A stretch of 64,000 nt of DNA from assembly GCA_005503065.1 (NCBI GenBank), contig SCOE01000004.1, positions 62,001 to 126,000 on the forward strand, in the 5' to 3' direction. The notes beneath the pieces were generated by a model. The model was not told where the DNA came from and made no database searches. It was given only the letters and a program-made list of their open reading frames with translations. This stretch comes from Comamonadaceae bacterium ALPHA2B. Lineage in GTDB: Bacteria > Pseudomonadota > Gammaproteobacteria > Burkholderiales > Burkholderiaceae_C. Shown here piece by piece: positions 37,873-48,120 of the stretch (position 1 is the first letter of the stretch; each line of letters starts with the position of its first letter). Position numbers and translations under genes: made by a program.

Positions 37873-39339
37873 ATGTACCTCGGACTGGACCTCGGCACCT
37901 CGGCGCTCAAGGCGCTGCTGCTGGCCGACGACCACCGCATCGTCGGCACGGCCAGTGCCGCACTCACCGTGAGCCGGCCACAGCCGCTGTGGTCGGAGCA
38001 GCACCCCGACCAGTGGGCCGAGGCCCTGAGGTTCGTCATGGCCACACTGCACGCGCAGCATGCCGACTCACTGGCCCGGGTGCGCGCCATCGGCCTGTCG
38101 GGCCAGATGCACGGTGCTGTGCTGCTCGACGCCGACGCCGCCGTGCTGCGTCCGGCCATCCTCTGGAACGATGGCCGCAGCGCGGCCGAGTGCGGGCAGC
38201 TCGCGCATGCCGTGCCGCGTCTGGCGCAGATCGCCGGCAACCTGGCCATGCCCGGCTTCACCGCACCCAAGCTGCTGTGGGTGCGCACGCATGAGCCCGA
38301 GATCTTCGCGCGCGTGCAGCGCGTGCTTCTGCCCAAGGATTGGCTGCGCCTCCAGCTGAGCGGCGAGGCGGTGAGCGAGATGTCCGATGCCTCGGGCACG
38401 CTCTGGCTCGACGTCGGCCGGCGCGACTGGTCCGACGAACTGCTGGCCGCGACCGGACTCACGCGCGCGCACATGCCGCGCCTGGTCGAAGGCAGCGCGG
38501 TGTCGGCGATGCTGAAGCCCGAGCTGGCCGCACGCTGGGGCGTCGGCACGGCACACGGGCGGGGCGTCGCGATCGCGGGCGGCGGCGGCGACAACGCCGC
38601 CAGCGCCGTGGGCATGGGCATCGTGCAGGCCGGGCAGGGCTTCGTCTCGCTCGGCACCTCGGGCGTGATCTTCATCGCCGGCGAGCGCTTCGAGCCCAAC
38701 CCCGCGCTGGCCGTGCATGCCTTCTGCCATGCGCTGCCGGGTCGTTGGCATCAGATGTCGGTCATGCTCTCGGCCGCCAGTGCGCTCAGTTGGGCCGTCG
38801 GCGCCTTCGGCTTCGCCGACGAGGCCGCGCTGCTGGCGGCGGCCGCCACGCTGGATGCCGGGGCACGTGGCCGAGCGCCGCTGTTCCTGCCCTACCTGTC
38901 GGGCGAGCGCTCGCCGCACAACGATGCGCAGGCGCAGGGCGTGCTCTTCGGCCTCACGCAGGCGCATGGCCCGGCCGACATCGCCTACGCCGTGGTCGAG
39001 GGCGTGAGTTTCGGACTGCGCGATGGGCTCGACACCTTGACCCAACCCACAGGCGCTCTGGCGCTGGTCGGCGGCGGCGCGCGCAGCGCCTGGTGGGCGC
39101 AGTTGCTGGCCGACATCCTGGAAGTGCCGCTCACGCTGGGCGAGGGCGGCGAAGCCGGTGGTGCGCTGGGTGCAGCGCGCCTCGCGTGGCTGGCCGATGG
39201 CGGCGCCGTGGAGTCGGTGTGCACCACGCCCGCCGTGCGCCAGCGCTTCGAGCCGGACGTCTCTGTTGTGGCAGGGCACCGCGCGCGCCATGCGCGCTTC
39301 AAGGCCCTGTACCCGGTGCTGCGTCTGCACTTTCAGTGA
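37873..39339 (+). CDS. xylB: Xylulokinase
   Basis: Phosphorylates D-xylulose to xylulose 5-phosphate, 488 residues of the FGGY family. N-terminal phosphate loop MYLGLDLGTSALKALLL, substrate region GLSGQMHGAVLLD, WNDGRSAAE, the adenosine motif GGGARSAWWAQLLADIL in the C-terminal domain. It corresponds to mtlY of mannitol/arabinitol operons: arabinitol is oxidised to xylulose and then phosphorylated. Two repeats separate it from the AraC gene, so it may have its own promoter or be read through. Confidence 0.95.
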   Translation: MYLGLDLGTSALKALLLADDHRIVGTASAALTVSRPQPLWSEQHPDQWAEALRFVMATLHAQHADSLARVRAIGLSGQMHGAVLLDADAAVLRPAILWNDGRSAAECGQLAHAVPRLAQIAGNLAMPGFTAPKLLWVRTHEPEIFARVQRVLLPKDWLRLQLSGEAVSEMSDASGTLWLDVGRRDWSDELLAATGLTRAHMPRLVEGSAVSAMLKPELAARWGVGTAHGRGVAIAGGGGDNAASAVGMGIVQAGQGFVSLGTSGVIFIAGERFEPNPALAVHAFCHALPGRWHQMSVMLSAASALSWAVGAFGFADEAALLAAAATLDAGARGRAPLFLPYLSGERSPHNDAQAQGVLFGLTQAHGPADIAYAVVEGVSFGLRDGLDTLTQPTGALALVGGGARSAWWAQLLADILEVPLTLGEGGEAGGALGAARLAWLADGGAVESVCTTPAVRQRFEPDVSVVAGHRARHARFKALYPVLRLHFQ

Positions 39340-39340
39340 G

Positions 39341-39395
39341 AAATCGGGCTATGACGCCCGTCCTCTCTGCGCAGTCAGCTATCAAAAATATAGCG
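39341..39395 (+). repeat. Dispersed repeat family A copy 4
   Basis: AAATCGGGCTATGACGCCCG, then the second stem GCTATCAAAAATATAGC. It begins directly after the xylulokinase stop codon. Confidence 0.75.
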
Positions 39396-39487
39396 TCGAG
39401 ATGACATGACGGCGGGCTCATGCCCGCCAGTCCAGGGCCAGCGCGCCGCCCGCTCGCCGAAGCAGCGCGAAAGGCGAGCGCCCATGA

Positions 39488-39514
39488 AAAAAGCCGGGCT
39501 CTGCCCGGCTTTTT
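39488..39514. terminator. Bidirectional intrinsic terminator between xylB and groL
   Basis: AAAAAGCCGGGC, loop TCT, GCCCGGCTTTTT: a perfect 12-bp arm pair with A and T tracts on both sides, so it can stop transcription from either converging gene. Confidence 0.95.
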
Positions 39515-39531
39515 GATCTGACTGAGCAGAC

Positions 39532-39558
39532 CACTTGAAGAGCAACGCTCTTCAAGTG
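39532..39558 (-). terminator. Perfect 12-bp hairpin directly after groL
   Basis: CACTTGAAGAGC, loop AAC, GCTCTTCAAGTG, starting two bases past the groL stop. It has no T tract of its own; with the terminator at 39488 it makes a tandem stem-loop end that may stabilise groESL mRNA. Confidence 0.75.
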
Positions 39559-39560
39559 AA

Positions 39561-41231
<1,671 letters not shown>

Positions 41232-41246
41232 TCAGGGGTGAATGGA

Positions 41247-41537
41247 TTACTTCTCGACGACCGCGAACAGGTCGTCTTCCTTCATGACGAGCAGCTCGTC
41301 GCCGTCGACCTTGACGGTCTGGCCCGAGTACTTGCCGAACAGCACGCGGTCGCCGACCTTCACGGTCAGGGCAGAGAGCTCGCCCTTGTCGTTGCGCTTG
41401 CCGGGACCCACGGCCAGCACTTCACCCTGGTCGGGCTTCTCGGCGGCGGCGTCGGGGATCACGATGCCCGAGGCGGTCTTGGTTTCGCTGTCAATGCGCT
41501 TGACGATCACGCGATCGGCCAAAGGACGAAGTTTCAT
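41247..41537 (-). CDS. groS: Co-chaperonin GroES (Hsp10)
   Basis: Heptameric lid of GroEL, 96 residues: [16 protein letters not shown], the mobile loop [18 protein letters not shown], and [20 protein letters not shown]. The start at 41537 follows GGAGATGCA; upstream in-frame codons are rejected because the canonical N-terminus is MKLRPL. First gene of the operon, with CIRCE about 100 bp upstream. Confidence 0.99.
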   Translation of the reverse strand: MKLRPLADRVIVKRIDSETKTASGIVIPDAAAEKPDQGEVLAVGPGKRNDKGELSALTVKVGDRVLFGKYSGQTVKVDGDELLVMKEDDLFAVVEK

Positions 41538-41638
41538 TGCATCTCCTGGGATATGAGAAACGGGGTTGGTTCTGTGGACGGCCGGGCCCGGAAGAGCCGG
41601 TCGACCGTCCGGTCGACTTGGGACCGCGCAACGTGTTG

Positions 41639-41665
41639 TTAGCACTCGACCCCAGCGAGTGCTAA
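41639..41665. promoter_or_regulatory. CIRCE operator (HrcA binding site) of groESL
   Basis: TTAGCACTC, nine-base spacer, GAGTGCTAA: the canonical arms without mismatch. HrcA represses groESL here until heat or misfolded protein titrates GroEL. Position about 100 bp upstream of groES fits a promoter just leftward of or overlapping the element. Confidence 0.97.
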
Positions 41666-41838
41666 TCATAAGGGCATTTCGGTCTCTTTCAAGAGCGCAT
41701 CTGCAATGCGGTCGCGAGGCTGTCCGACAGCGCGCCGCCGAGCGATGGTGCTTCGGCCGGGTGGCGTACCGATGACAACGACCGCCAATGCCCCCACCCG
41801 TTGCCGGTCAAGGCAAATTCACTTCCTGTTCATAAATA

Positions 41839-41859
41839 CAATGCGAATCACTCGCATTG
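41839..41859. promoter_or_regulatory. Fur-box-like palindrome upstream of the TonB receptor
   Basis: CAATGCGA, ATCAC, TCGCATTG: eight-bp perfect arms, 11 bp before the receptor ATG and downstream of an AT-rich CATAAATA stretch. The AATGCGAAT...CGCATT form is what I would expect of a betaproteobacterial Fur site, so iron repression of the receptor operon is likely. Confidence 0.65.
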
Positions 41860-41870
41860 ACTGAATCCGG

Positions 41871-44024
41871 ATGTTCTTCTCCCAACTGCCTTCGACCTTT
41901 GCACGGCCCGCGGCACGCCCGCTGGTGCTCGCGTCCGTCTGCCTCAGCTTTGGCGTGTCCGCACGCGCCCAGGCGCCGGAGGCACCGGCTGCCGGCACCG
42001 CGGCCCCCTCATTGCCGGCCGTGCAGGTGGACGCCAACGCCGAACGCGAGACCGCCACGTCGCCCGTGATCGGCTACCGCGCGAAGAACGCCGCCACCGC
42101 CACCAAGACCGACACACCGCTCGCCGAGACGCCCCAGTCGGTGACCGTGGTCACACGCGACCAGATCGTGGACCAGGGCGCCACGAACCTGCAGGACGCG
42201 CTCACCTACGCGGCCGGCGTGCGCTCCGACGCCTACGGCCTGGACTCACGCGCCGACTCGGCGCGCATCCGCGGCACCGAGCCGACGGTGTTCCTCGACG
42301 GCCTGCGGCAGGCCTACGGCTACTACACCAGCACGACGCGCACCGACCCGTTCACGCTCGAACGGCTCGAGGTGCTGCGCGGCCCCTCGGGCATGCTCTT
42401 CGGCGCCGGCACGGCGGGCGGCGTGGTCAACATGGTGAGCAAGCGGCCGCTGTTCGAGACGCAGCGCGAGATCGGCGTGCAGTACGGCAGTTTCAATCGC
42501 CGGCAGCTCCAGGTGGACTTGACCGGTCCGCTCGATGCCGAGGGCACACTGGCCTACCGCTTCATCGCACTGGGCCGCAAGTCGGGCACGCAGGTCGACC
42601 ATGTGCCCGACGACCGCGTGCTGCTCGCGCCATCGCTCACCTGGCGGCCGACGGCCATGACCTCGCTCACCTTGCAGGGGCTCTACCAGAAGGACAAAAG
42701 CGGCAGCTCCTCGCAGTTCTTTCCGTGGGAAGGCACGCTGCTGCCCAATCCCAACGGCCAGCTGCCGCGCAACCGCTTCATCGGCGAGCCGGGCGACTAC
42801 TACGACAGCCAGCGCAAGACCTTCGGCTGGCTGTTCGAGCACAAGTTCAACGACCAGTGGGCGGTGCGCCAGAACTTCCGCGTCGCGCGCAACGTGAACG
42901 ACAGCCTCTACCACTGGGGCGACTTCTACGGCAACGGCGTCGATGCCGGCCCGGGTGGCTGGGGCGCCGACCCGATCTTCAAGCGCACGCTCGGCCGCTA
43001 CACCTCCAACTCGCGCACCGAGCAGCAGATCACCAACCTCGACAACCACGTCGAGGGCCGCTTCAGTACCGGCGCGCTTCAGCACACGCTGCTCGTCGGC
43101 GCCGATTTCACGCGCTCGCGCGAACGCACCTGGACCGACTACTCCGGCTACAGCACGATCGACGCCTACTTCCCGGCCTACGGCAGCGTGGCCGCGGGTG
43201 TGCGCACGCCCAATCCGAAGACCCGCCAGCGCCAGTCTGGCTTCTACCTGCAGGACCAGATGAAGCTCGGGCCGTGGATCGTCGTGGCGGGCCTGCGGCA
43301 CGACCGCGCGGTGTCCAGCGCCGAGGGCAGCGAGTCCGACAAGGCATCGGCCACCACCAAGCGCCTGGGACTGATGTACGCCTTCGAGTCGGGCTGGTCG
43401 CCCTACATCAGCTATGCCGAGTCCTTCACGCCCCAGTCGGCCATCAACGGCCAGATCTTCAAGCCGCTGCGTGGCGAGCAATGGGAGGCGGGGGTCAAGT
43501 ACGAACCGGTCGGCCGCAGCCTGGCCTTCAATGCCGCGGTGTACGACCTGAAGGAAAAGAACCAGATCCAGCAGATCGGCCCCTACACCTATGAACAGGT
43601 GGGCCGCACGCGCACTCGTGGGGTCGAGCTCGAGGCGCGCGGCACGGTGGGCCGCAACCTGGACCTGATCGCCCACTACACCTACACCGACCTCGATCCG
43701 CAGCTCGAGGGCCTGCCGCGCCACCAGGCCAGCGTGTGGGCCAAGTACCGCTTCTCCGTCGCGGGCGTCCACGGCTTCTCGGCCGGCGCAGGCGTGCGCT
43801 ACATGGGCGCGTTCCGCGACACCTCGTACGGGGGCTATGGCCCGCGCGTGCCGAGCTCGGCACTGCTCGACCTGGTCTTCGCCTATGACACCGAGCGCTG
43901 GCGCTATGCGCTCAACATCAACAACGCGACCGACAAGAACTATTTCAGCACCTGCCTCGCCCGCGGCGACTGCTGGTGGGGCGCCCGCCGCAACGTGGTG
44001 GCCAGCGCCACCTACCGCTTCTGA
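41871..44024 (+). CDS. TonB-dependent siderophore receptor (FhuE/FpvA-like)
   Basis: Outer-membrane ferric-siderophore receptor, 717 residues. Signal peptide about 1-33 (ending SARA). A short Ala/Pro linker and a TonB-box-like PAVQVDANAE precede the plug domain (TPLAETPQSVTVVTRDQIVD, DALTYAAGVRSDAYG, ERLEVLRGPSGMLFGAG, GGVVNMVSKRP). The 22-strand barrel follows and ends in the outer-membrane signature VVASATYRF. PQSVTVVT with RDQI marks the siderophore receptor class. The cognate siderophore is not known. It heads an operon with a PepSY protein and sits just behind a Fur-like site. Confidence 0.93.
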   Translation: MFFSQLPSTFARPAARPLVLASVCLSFGVSARAQAPEAPAAGTAAPSLPAVQVDANAERETATSPVIGYRAKNAATATKTDTPLAETPQSVTVVTRDQIVDQGATNLQDALTYAAGVRSDAYGLDSRADSARIRGTEPTVFLDGLRQAYGYYTSTTRTDPFTLERLEVLRGPSGMLFGAGTAGGVVNMVSKRPLFETQREIGVQYGSFNRRQLQVDLTGPLDAEGTLAYRFIALGRKSGTQVDHVPDDRVLLAPSLTWRPTAMTSLTLQGLYQKDKSGSSSQFFPWEGTLLPNPNGQLPRNRFIGEPGDYYDSQRKTFGWLFEHKFNDQWAVRQNFRVARNVNDSLYHWGDFYGNGVDAGPGGWGADPIFKRTLGRYTSNSRTEQQITNLDNHVEGRFSTGALQHTLLVGADFTRSRERTWTDYSGYSTIDAYFPAYGSVAAGVRTPNPKTRQRQSGFYLQDQMKLGPWIVVAGLRHDRAVSSAEGSESDKASATTKRLGLMYAFESGWSPYISYAESFTPQSAINGQIFKPLRGEQWEAGVKYEPVGRSLAFNAAVYDLKEKNQIQQIGPYTYEQVGRTRTRGVELEARGTVGRNLDLIAHYTYTDLDPQLEGLPRHQASVWAKYRFSVAGVHGFSAGAGVRYMGAFRDTSYGGYGPRVPSSALLDLVFAYDTERWRYALNINNATDKNYFSTCLARGDCWWGARRNVVASATYRF

Positions 44025-44053
44025 CGCCCGGCGTCCCGCACACACCGACCACG

Positions 44054-45274
44054 ATGAAGAGCCAATCGATCAAGACCTGGGCCTGGGTGCACAAGTGGAG
44101 CAGCATCGTCTGCACCGCCTTCATGCTGCTGCTGTGCATCACCGGGCTGCCGCTGATCTTCCACCACGAGATCGGGCACCTGCTGGGCACGGAGGTGGAA
44201 GCGCCGAAGATGGCGGCGGCCACGCCGCACCAGAGCCTGGACCGCATCCTCGACGTGGCACGCGCGCAGCACCCCGACCGGGTCGTGCAGTTCGCGTCCA
44301 AGGCCGAGGACGACGAGAACCTCTGGTTCGTCACCATGACGCCCACGCCGGCGCCCACGGACGACTTCCGCTCCGTCGCCATCGACGCGCGCACGGCCCA
44401 GGTGCTGGCGCAGCCGCGCTTCGACCAGGGCTTCATGTACGTGATGTTCAAGCTGCACGTCGACCTGTTCGCAGGGCTGCCGGGCAAGCTCTTCCTCGGG
44501 TTCATGGGCCTGCTGCTGCTGGTGGCCGTCGTCAGCGGCGTCGTGCTGTATTCGCCCTTCATGCGCAAGCTGGACTTCGGCACCGTGCGGCGCGACCGGC
44601 GCACGCGCCTGAAGTGGCTCGATTTGCACAACCTGCTGGGCGTCGTCACGCTGGTGTGGGTCTTCGTGGTGGGCGCCACCGGCATGATCAACACCTGGGC
44701 CGACCTCGTCATCAAGTACTGGCAGTACGACCAGCTCAGCACGATCCTTGCGCCCTACCAGGGGCAGCCGACGGTGCCGGTGGCCGAGCGCGGCTCGGTG
44801 CAGCGCTCCATGGAGGTCGCGCAGGCGCAGGCGCCGAATACCAAGCTGTCCTTCATCGCCTTCCCTGGAACGGCGTTCTCGAGCCCGCACCACACCACCT
44901 TCTTCCTCAAGGGCAACGAGCCCTTCACCTCGAAGCTGCTGCAGCCCGTGCTGGTCGACGCGAAAACGGCCGAGGTCACCGCGGCACCCAGGCTGCCGTG
45001 GTACCTCACGGCGCTGCTGGTGTCGCAGCCGCTGCACTTCGGCGACTACGGCGGCATGCCGATGCAGATCCTTTGGGCGCTGCTGGACATCGCCACCATC
45101 ATCGTGCTGGGCAGCGGCCTGTACCTGTGGCTGCGCAAGGGGCAGCCCACGCACGAGCACAAGCCGAAGCCGGCGGTGGCCGATGCCGCGGTGCCGTCGG
45201 GGGCGCCACCGCTGTCGCCGGCCGCCGCCACGCGCAACCCCCGGCAGCTCGAAGGCCTGGAAGGCTCGCCATGA
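44054..45274 (+). CDS. PepSY-associated inner-membrane protein (PiuB-like)
   Basis: Inner-membrane protein of 406 residues with four membrane segments: about 18-38, 150-172 (FLGFMGLLLLVAVVSGVVLY), 200-220 (GVVTLVWVFVVGATGMI), and 350-372 (ALLDIATIIVLGSGLYLW). Periplasmic PepSY-type domains lie between. Conserved His residues near membrane faces (WVHKWSS, FHHEIGH, LHNLLG) suggest haem binding; some relatives are thought to act as periplasmic ferric-siderophore reductases. It follows the receptor gene by 29 bp. Confidence 0.9.
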   Translation: MKSQSIKTWAWVHKWSSIVCTAFMLLLCITGLPLIFHHEIGHLLGTEVEAPKMAAATPHQSLDRILDVARAQHPDRVVQFASKAEDDENLWFVTMTPTPAPTDDFRSVAIDARTAQVLAQPRFDQGFMYVMFKLHVDLFAGLPGKLFLGFMGLLLLVAVVSGVVLYSPFMRKLDFGTVRRDRRTRLKWLDLHNLLGVVTLVWVFVVGATGMINTWADLVIKYWQYDQLSTILAPYQGQPTVPVAERGSVQRSMEVAQAQAPNTKLSFIAFPGTAFSSPHHTTFFLKGNEPFTSKLLQPVLVDAKTAEVTAAPRLPWYLTALLVSQPLHFGDYGGMPMQILWALLDIATIIVLGSGLYLWLRKGQPTHEHKPKPAVADAAVPSGAPPLSPAAATRNPRQLEGLEGSP

Positions 45275-45456
45275 AGTCCTCTCGCCCCTTCACGGCGATG
45301 TGGGGCTGGCCGATCGCGATGGGCGTGCTCACCGCCATCGGGCTGGTCTCGGCCCTGTTCAGCGACGGCGGCTTCGGCGACATGCTGGCGTGGGTCACGC
45401 TGGGCATCCCGGTGGCGGCCTGCGTCTGGTTCGGCTGGTTGCGGCGTCGCCCCTGA
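45271..45456 (+). CDS. 61-residue two-helix membrane protein
   Basis: Small protein MKSSRPFTAMWGWPIAMGVL and on to WFGWLRRRP. Two hydrophobic segments (about 11-28 and 37-55) with a charged end. The ATG overlaps the PepSY gene stop (ATGA), so it is translationally coupled. Small proteins of this kind are common beside PepSY/TonB receptor genes but have no assigned role that I know. Confidence 0.78.
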   Translation: MKSSRPFTAMWGWPIAMGVLTAIGLVSALFSDGGFGDMLAWVTLGIPVAACVWFGWLRRRP

Positions 45457-45468
45457 GGCCACGGCTTT

Positions 45469-45531
45469 CAAGCCAGATCGGCCTGAAGCGCCCGCTGCAC
45501 GGGCGCAAGTTGCTATGAAATTCATAGCATG
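45469..45531 (+). repeat. Dispersed repeat family A copy 5 (best-preserved)
   Basis: AGATCGGCCTGAAGCGCCCG, then CTGCACGGGCGCAAGT, then TGCTATGAAATTCATAGCA. Stem 1 is GCGCCCG/CGGGCGC (45488-45506), stem 2 is TGCTATGAA/TTCATAGCA (45511-45529), both perfect. It lies between the small membrane protein and the second receptor. Confidence 0.85.
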
Positions 45532-45569
45532 AGGCCTTGGCGGCGCGTCGCGGCCGCGCCGCCCACACA

Positions 45570-47738
45570 ATGCGTTGGATGACGCAGACACCGCTCCTCC
45601 GATCCCCGCCCTCCCGGATGGCCTGGCTGGCCTGCGCCATGCCCTGCATCGCTGCGGCACAGACGGCGCCGGCCGACGCGCCGATGCTGGATGCGGTGAC
45701 CGTCAGCGTCCCGCGAGGCCAGGTCTCGCCCTTCGACGTGGCCGGCTCGGTCGACCGGGTCGAGGGCGACGAGGCGCGCGACAGCCGCCTGCAGGCCCAG
45801 CTCACCGAAAGCCTGGCCGGGGTGCCGGGGCTGCAGCTGCAGAACCGCTACAACTTCGCGCAGGACCTGCAGCTGTCGATCCGCGGCTTCGGCGCCCGCT
45901 CCACCTTCGGCGTGCGCGGTGTGCGCATCTACGTCGACGGCATCCCGGCCACGCTGCCGGACGGGCAGGGCCAGACCTCCAACATCGACATCGCCTCGCT
46001 CGACCACATCGAGGTGCTGCGCGGGCCCTTCTCGGCCCTGTACGGCAACTCCTCGGGCGGCGTGCTGCAGGCCTTCACCGCCACGGGCGAGGGCAGGCCG
46101 CGCCTGCAGTACTCGGCCGCGGGCGGCAGCTTCGGCACCTGGCGGCAGGGCCTTCAGCTCAGCGGTGCGCAGGCGCTGGGCGGCGCCGGCGGTGCGGCCA
46201 TCGACTACCTCTTCAGCGCCAGCCGCTTCGACACCGAGGGCTGGCGCGAGCACAGCGCCGCGCGGCGCGACCTGGCCAACGGCAAGCTCGGCCTCACGTT
46301 CGACAACGGCGACCGGCTCACGCTGGTCGTCAACCGGGTGCGCATCGACGCGCAGGACCCGCTGGGCCTCACGGCCGAGCAGTTCGCGCTCGCCCCGCGC
46401 AGCGCGCCGCTGGCCCAGCAGTACGACACGCGCAAGACCGTGTCGCAGAGCCAGGCCGGCCTGCTTTACGAGCGCCGGCTCGACAGTCGCAACCAGCTGC
46501 GGCTGATGCTCTACGGCGGCGAGCGCGAGACCACGCAGTTCCAGGCCATCCCGCCCTCGGCGCAGCAGAACCCGCTGCAGGCCGGCGGCGTGATCGGCCT
46601 GGCGCGCAACTACAGCGGGCTGGACGTGCGCTGGACCGGCGAGTTCGCGCTCGCCGGCCGGCCGCTGGACCTGGTCGCGGGCCTGGGCTACGACCGCATG
46701 CGCGAATGGCGAACCGGCGACGAGAACTACCTCGGGCCCGCGGCGAATCCCTGGCTGGGCGTGCGCGGCCGCCTGCGCCGCAACGAGCGCAACGAGGTCT
46801 GGAACCTCGACCCCTACGCCCAGGCCACCTGGCGCTTCGCGCAGGCGTGGACGCTGGAGGCGGGCGTGCGCCGCAGCAGCGTGCATTTCGATTCGCAGGA
46901 CCGCTACGTGCTCGGCCGCAACGGAGACGATAGCGGCAGCGCCCGCTATGCCCGCACGCTGCCCGTCGTCTCCCTGCGCTGGCAGCCCACGCGCGACCTG
47001 GCGCTGTACCTGTCGGCCGGGCGCGGCTTCGAGACACCGACGCTCAACGAACTGTCGTACCGCCCCGACGGCACCGGCGGTCTCAACTTCGCGCTGCGGC
47101 CCTCGGTCAACGACAGCGTCGAGTTGGGCGCGAAGGCACGCGTCGGAGGCGGCCTGCTCACGGCGGCGGTTTTCGAGACCCGGACGCAGGACGAGATCGT
47201 GACCGCCACCAATGTCGGCGGCCGCGCCACCTTCCAGAACGCCGGCCGCACGCGGCGGCAAGGGGCCGAGCTGGGCTGGCAGCACGAGACGGCGAACCAC
47301 TGGCGCACACAGCTCGCCTACACCTGGCTGGACGCGCGCTACCAGGACGCCTTCTGCTCATCCTCCCCTTGCACCGGCGCCGGCCTCGTCGCGGCGGGCA
47401 ACCGCATCCCGGGCATTGCGCGGCAATCGCTGTTCGCGTCCTTCGGCTACATGCCGCCGCAGGGCTTGCGGGCCGGGGTGGAACTGCGCGCGCTCGGCCG
47501 CATCCAGGCCAACGACCGCAACACGGCCAGCGCGCCGGGCTACGCCGTGGCCGCGCTCTACGCAGGCTACGTGCAGCGCTGGGAGCGCTGGGAGTTCAAC
47601 GCCTTCGCACGCGTCGAGAACGTCGCCGACCGCAAGTACGCCGGCTCGGTCATCGTCAACGAAGGGAATGCGCGCTATTTCGAGCCGGCGCCCGGCCGGA
47701 ACTGGACCGTGGGCTTCGGCGGCACCTATCGGTTCTGA
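45570..47738 (+). CDS. TonB-dependent outer-membrane receptor (FecA/COG4772-like)
   Basis: Outer-membrane receptor of about 722 residues. After a signal peptide (MAWLACAMPCIAAAQ region) comes a TonB-box-like DAVTVSVPRG. The plug shows LQAQLTESLAGVPGLQLQNR, IRGFGARSTFGVRG, VDGIPATLPDGQGQTSNIDI and IEVLRGPFSALYGNSSGGVL. The barrel ends FGGTYRF. The IPATLPDGQGQ type is found in FecA-like receptors, so a ferric or other metal chelate is likely, but the ligand is unknown. The start is uncertain (ATG 45570 or 45579); an upstream codon at 45537 begins next to repeat A and gives no better signal peptide. Confidence 0.9.
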   Translation: MRWMTQTPLLRSPPSRMAWLACAMPCIAAAQTAPADAPMLDAVTVSVPRGQVSPFDVAGSVDRVEGDEARDSRLQAQLTESLAGVPGLQLQNRYNFAQDLQLSIRGFGARSTFGVRGVRIYVDGIPATLPDGQGQTSNIDIASLDHIEVLRGPFSALYGNSSGGVLQAFTATGEGRPRLQYSAAGGSFGTWRQGLQLSGAQALGGAGGAAIDYLFSASRFDTEGWREHSAARRDLANGKLGLTFDNGDRLTLVVNRVRIDAQDPLGLTAEQFALAPRSAPLAQQYDTRKTVSQSQAGLLYERRLDSRNQLRLMLYGGERETTQFQAIPPSAQQNPLQAGGVIGLARNYSGLDVRWTGEFALAGRPLDLVAGLGYDRMREWRTGDENYLGPAANPWLGVRGRLRRNERNEVWNLDPYAQATWRFAQAWTLEAGVRRSSVHFDSQDRYVLGRNGDDSGSARYARTLPVVSLRWQPTRDLALYLSAGRGFETPTLNELSYRPDGTGGLNFALRPSVNDSVELGAKARVGGGLLTAAVFETRTQDEIVTATNVGGRATFQNAGRTRRQGAELGWQHETANHWRTQLAYTWLDARYQDAFCSSSPCTGAGLVAAGNRIPGIARQSLFASFGYMPPQGLRAGVELRALGRIQANDRNTASAPGYAVAALYAGYVQRWERWEFNAFARVENVADRKYAGSVIVNEGNARYFEPAPGRNWTVGFGGTYRF

Positions 47739-47789
47739 TGTCCGCGTTGAGATGCGAATCGGGATGCGGCGCCCATGAATATTGGGAGG

Positions 47790-47812
47790 GGTGCTATCAA
47801 AACAGAGCAATC
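47790..47812 (+). repeat. Degenerate fragment of dispersed repeat family A
   Basis: GGGTGCTATCAAAACAGAGCAA resembles the second stem of family A (compare the copy at 56345, which reads GCTATCAAAACGAGAGC on the minus strand). The first stem is missing. It lies in the gap between the receptor and the small lipoprotein gene. Confidence 0.45.
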
Positions 47813-47824
47813 GACAGGCAGTGC

Positions 47825-48043
47825 TCAGTTATTGACGCACTCGAACAGCACTTCGGTATTGCCCGGCGCCGGTCCGAGCATGCGCGCCCGGCCCAGGCCC
47901 GCCTGCGCGCAGTACCCGCCAGCGTCGGTGGCGTTCTGCGCGCGCAACTTGCCGCCGGGCATCCGGACGACTTCGTAGGGAATGCTGCAGGCCGTCAGTG
48001 CGATCGGTGCGGCAAGGAGGCAGAGGGTCAGGAACCGGGTCAT
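47825..48043 (-). CDS. Small putative lipoprotein of unknown function
   Basis: Protein of 72 residues with a lipoprotein signal: MTRFLTLCLLAAPIALTAC, the lipobox ending LTAC with Cys19. The mature part is about 54 residues with two further Cys (GGYCAQ near 45 and FECVNN at the end), which may form a disulfide in the periplasm. No family recognised. It lies 77 bp downstream of metK on the same strand and converges with the receptor gene. Confidence 0.65.
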   Translation of the reverse strand: MTRFLTLCLLAAPIALTACSIPYEVVRMPGGKLRAQNATDAGGYCAQAGLGRARMLGPAPGNTEVLFECVNN

Positions 48044-48120
48044 GGGGCGATTGTGAAGGATGCCGGCCGCGCCGGATCACTTCGCGGTGCCCGCCCCGAG
48101 GGACGGGCACCGGACAAGGC

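Larger units (their letters stand above)
41538..41870. other. 333-bp divergent intergenic region groES / TonB receptor
   Basis: It holds the groES promoter side with CIRCE (41639-41665) and the receptor promoter side with a Fur-box-like palindrome (41839-41859). Between them (about 41670-41830) no gene or clear structure was seen. Confidence 0.7.
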
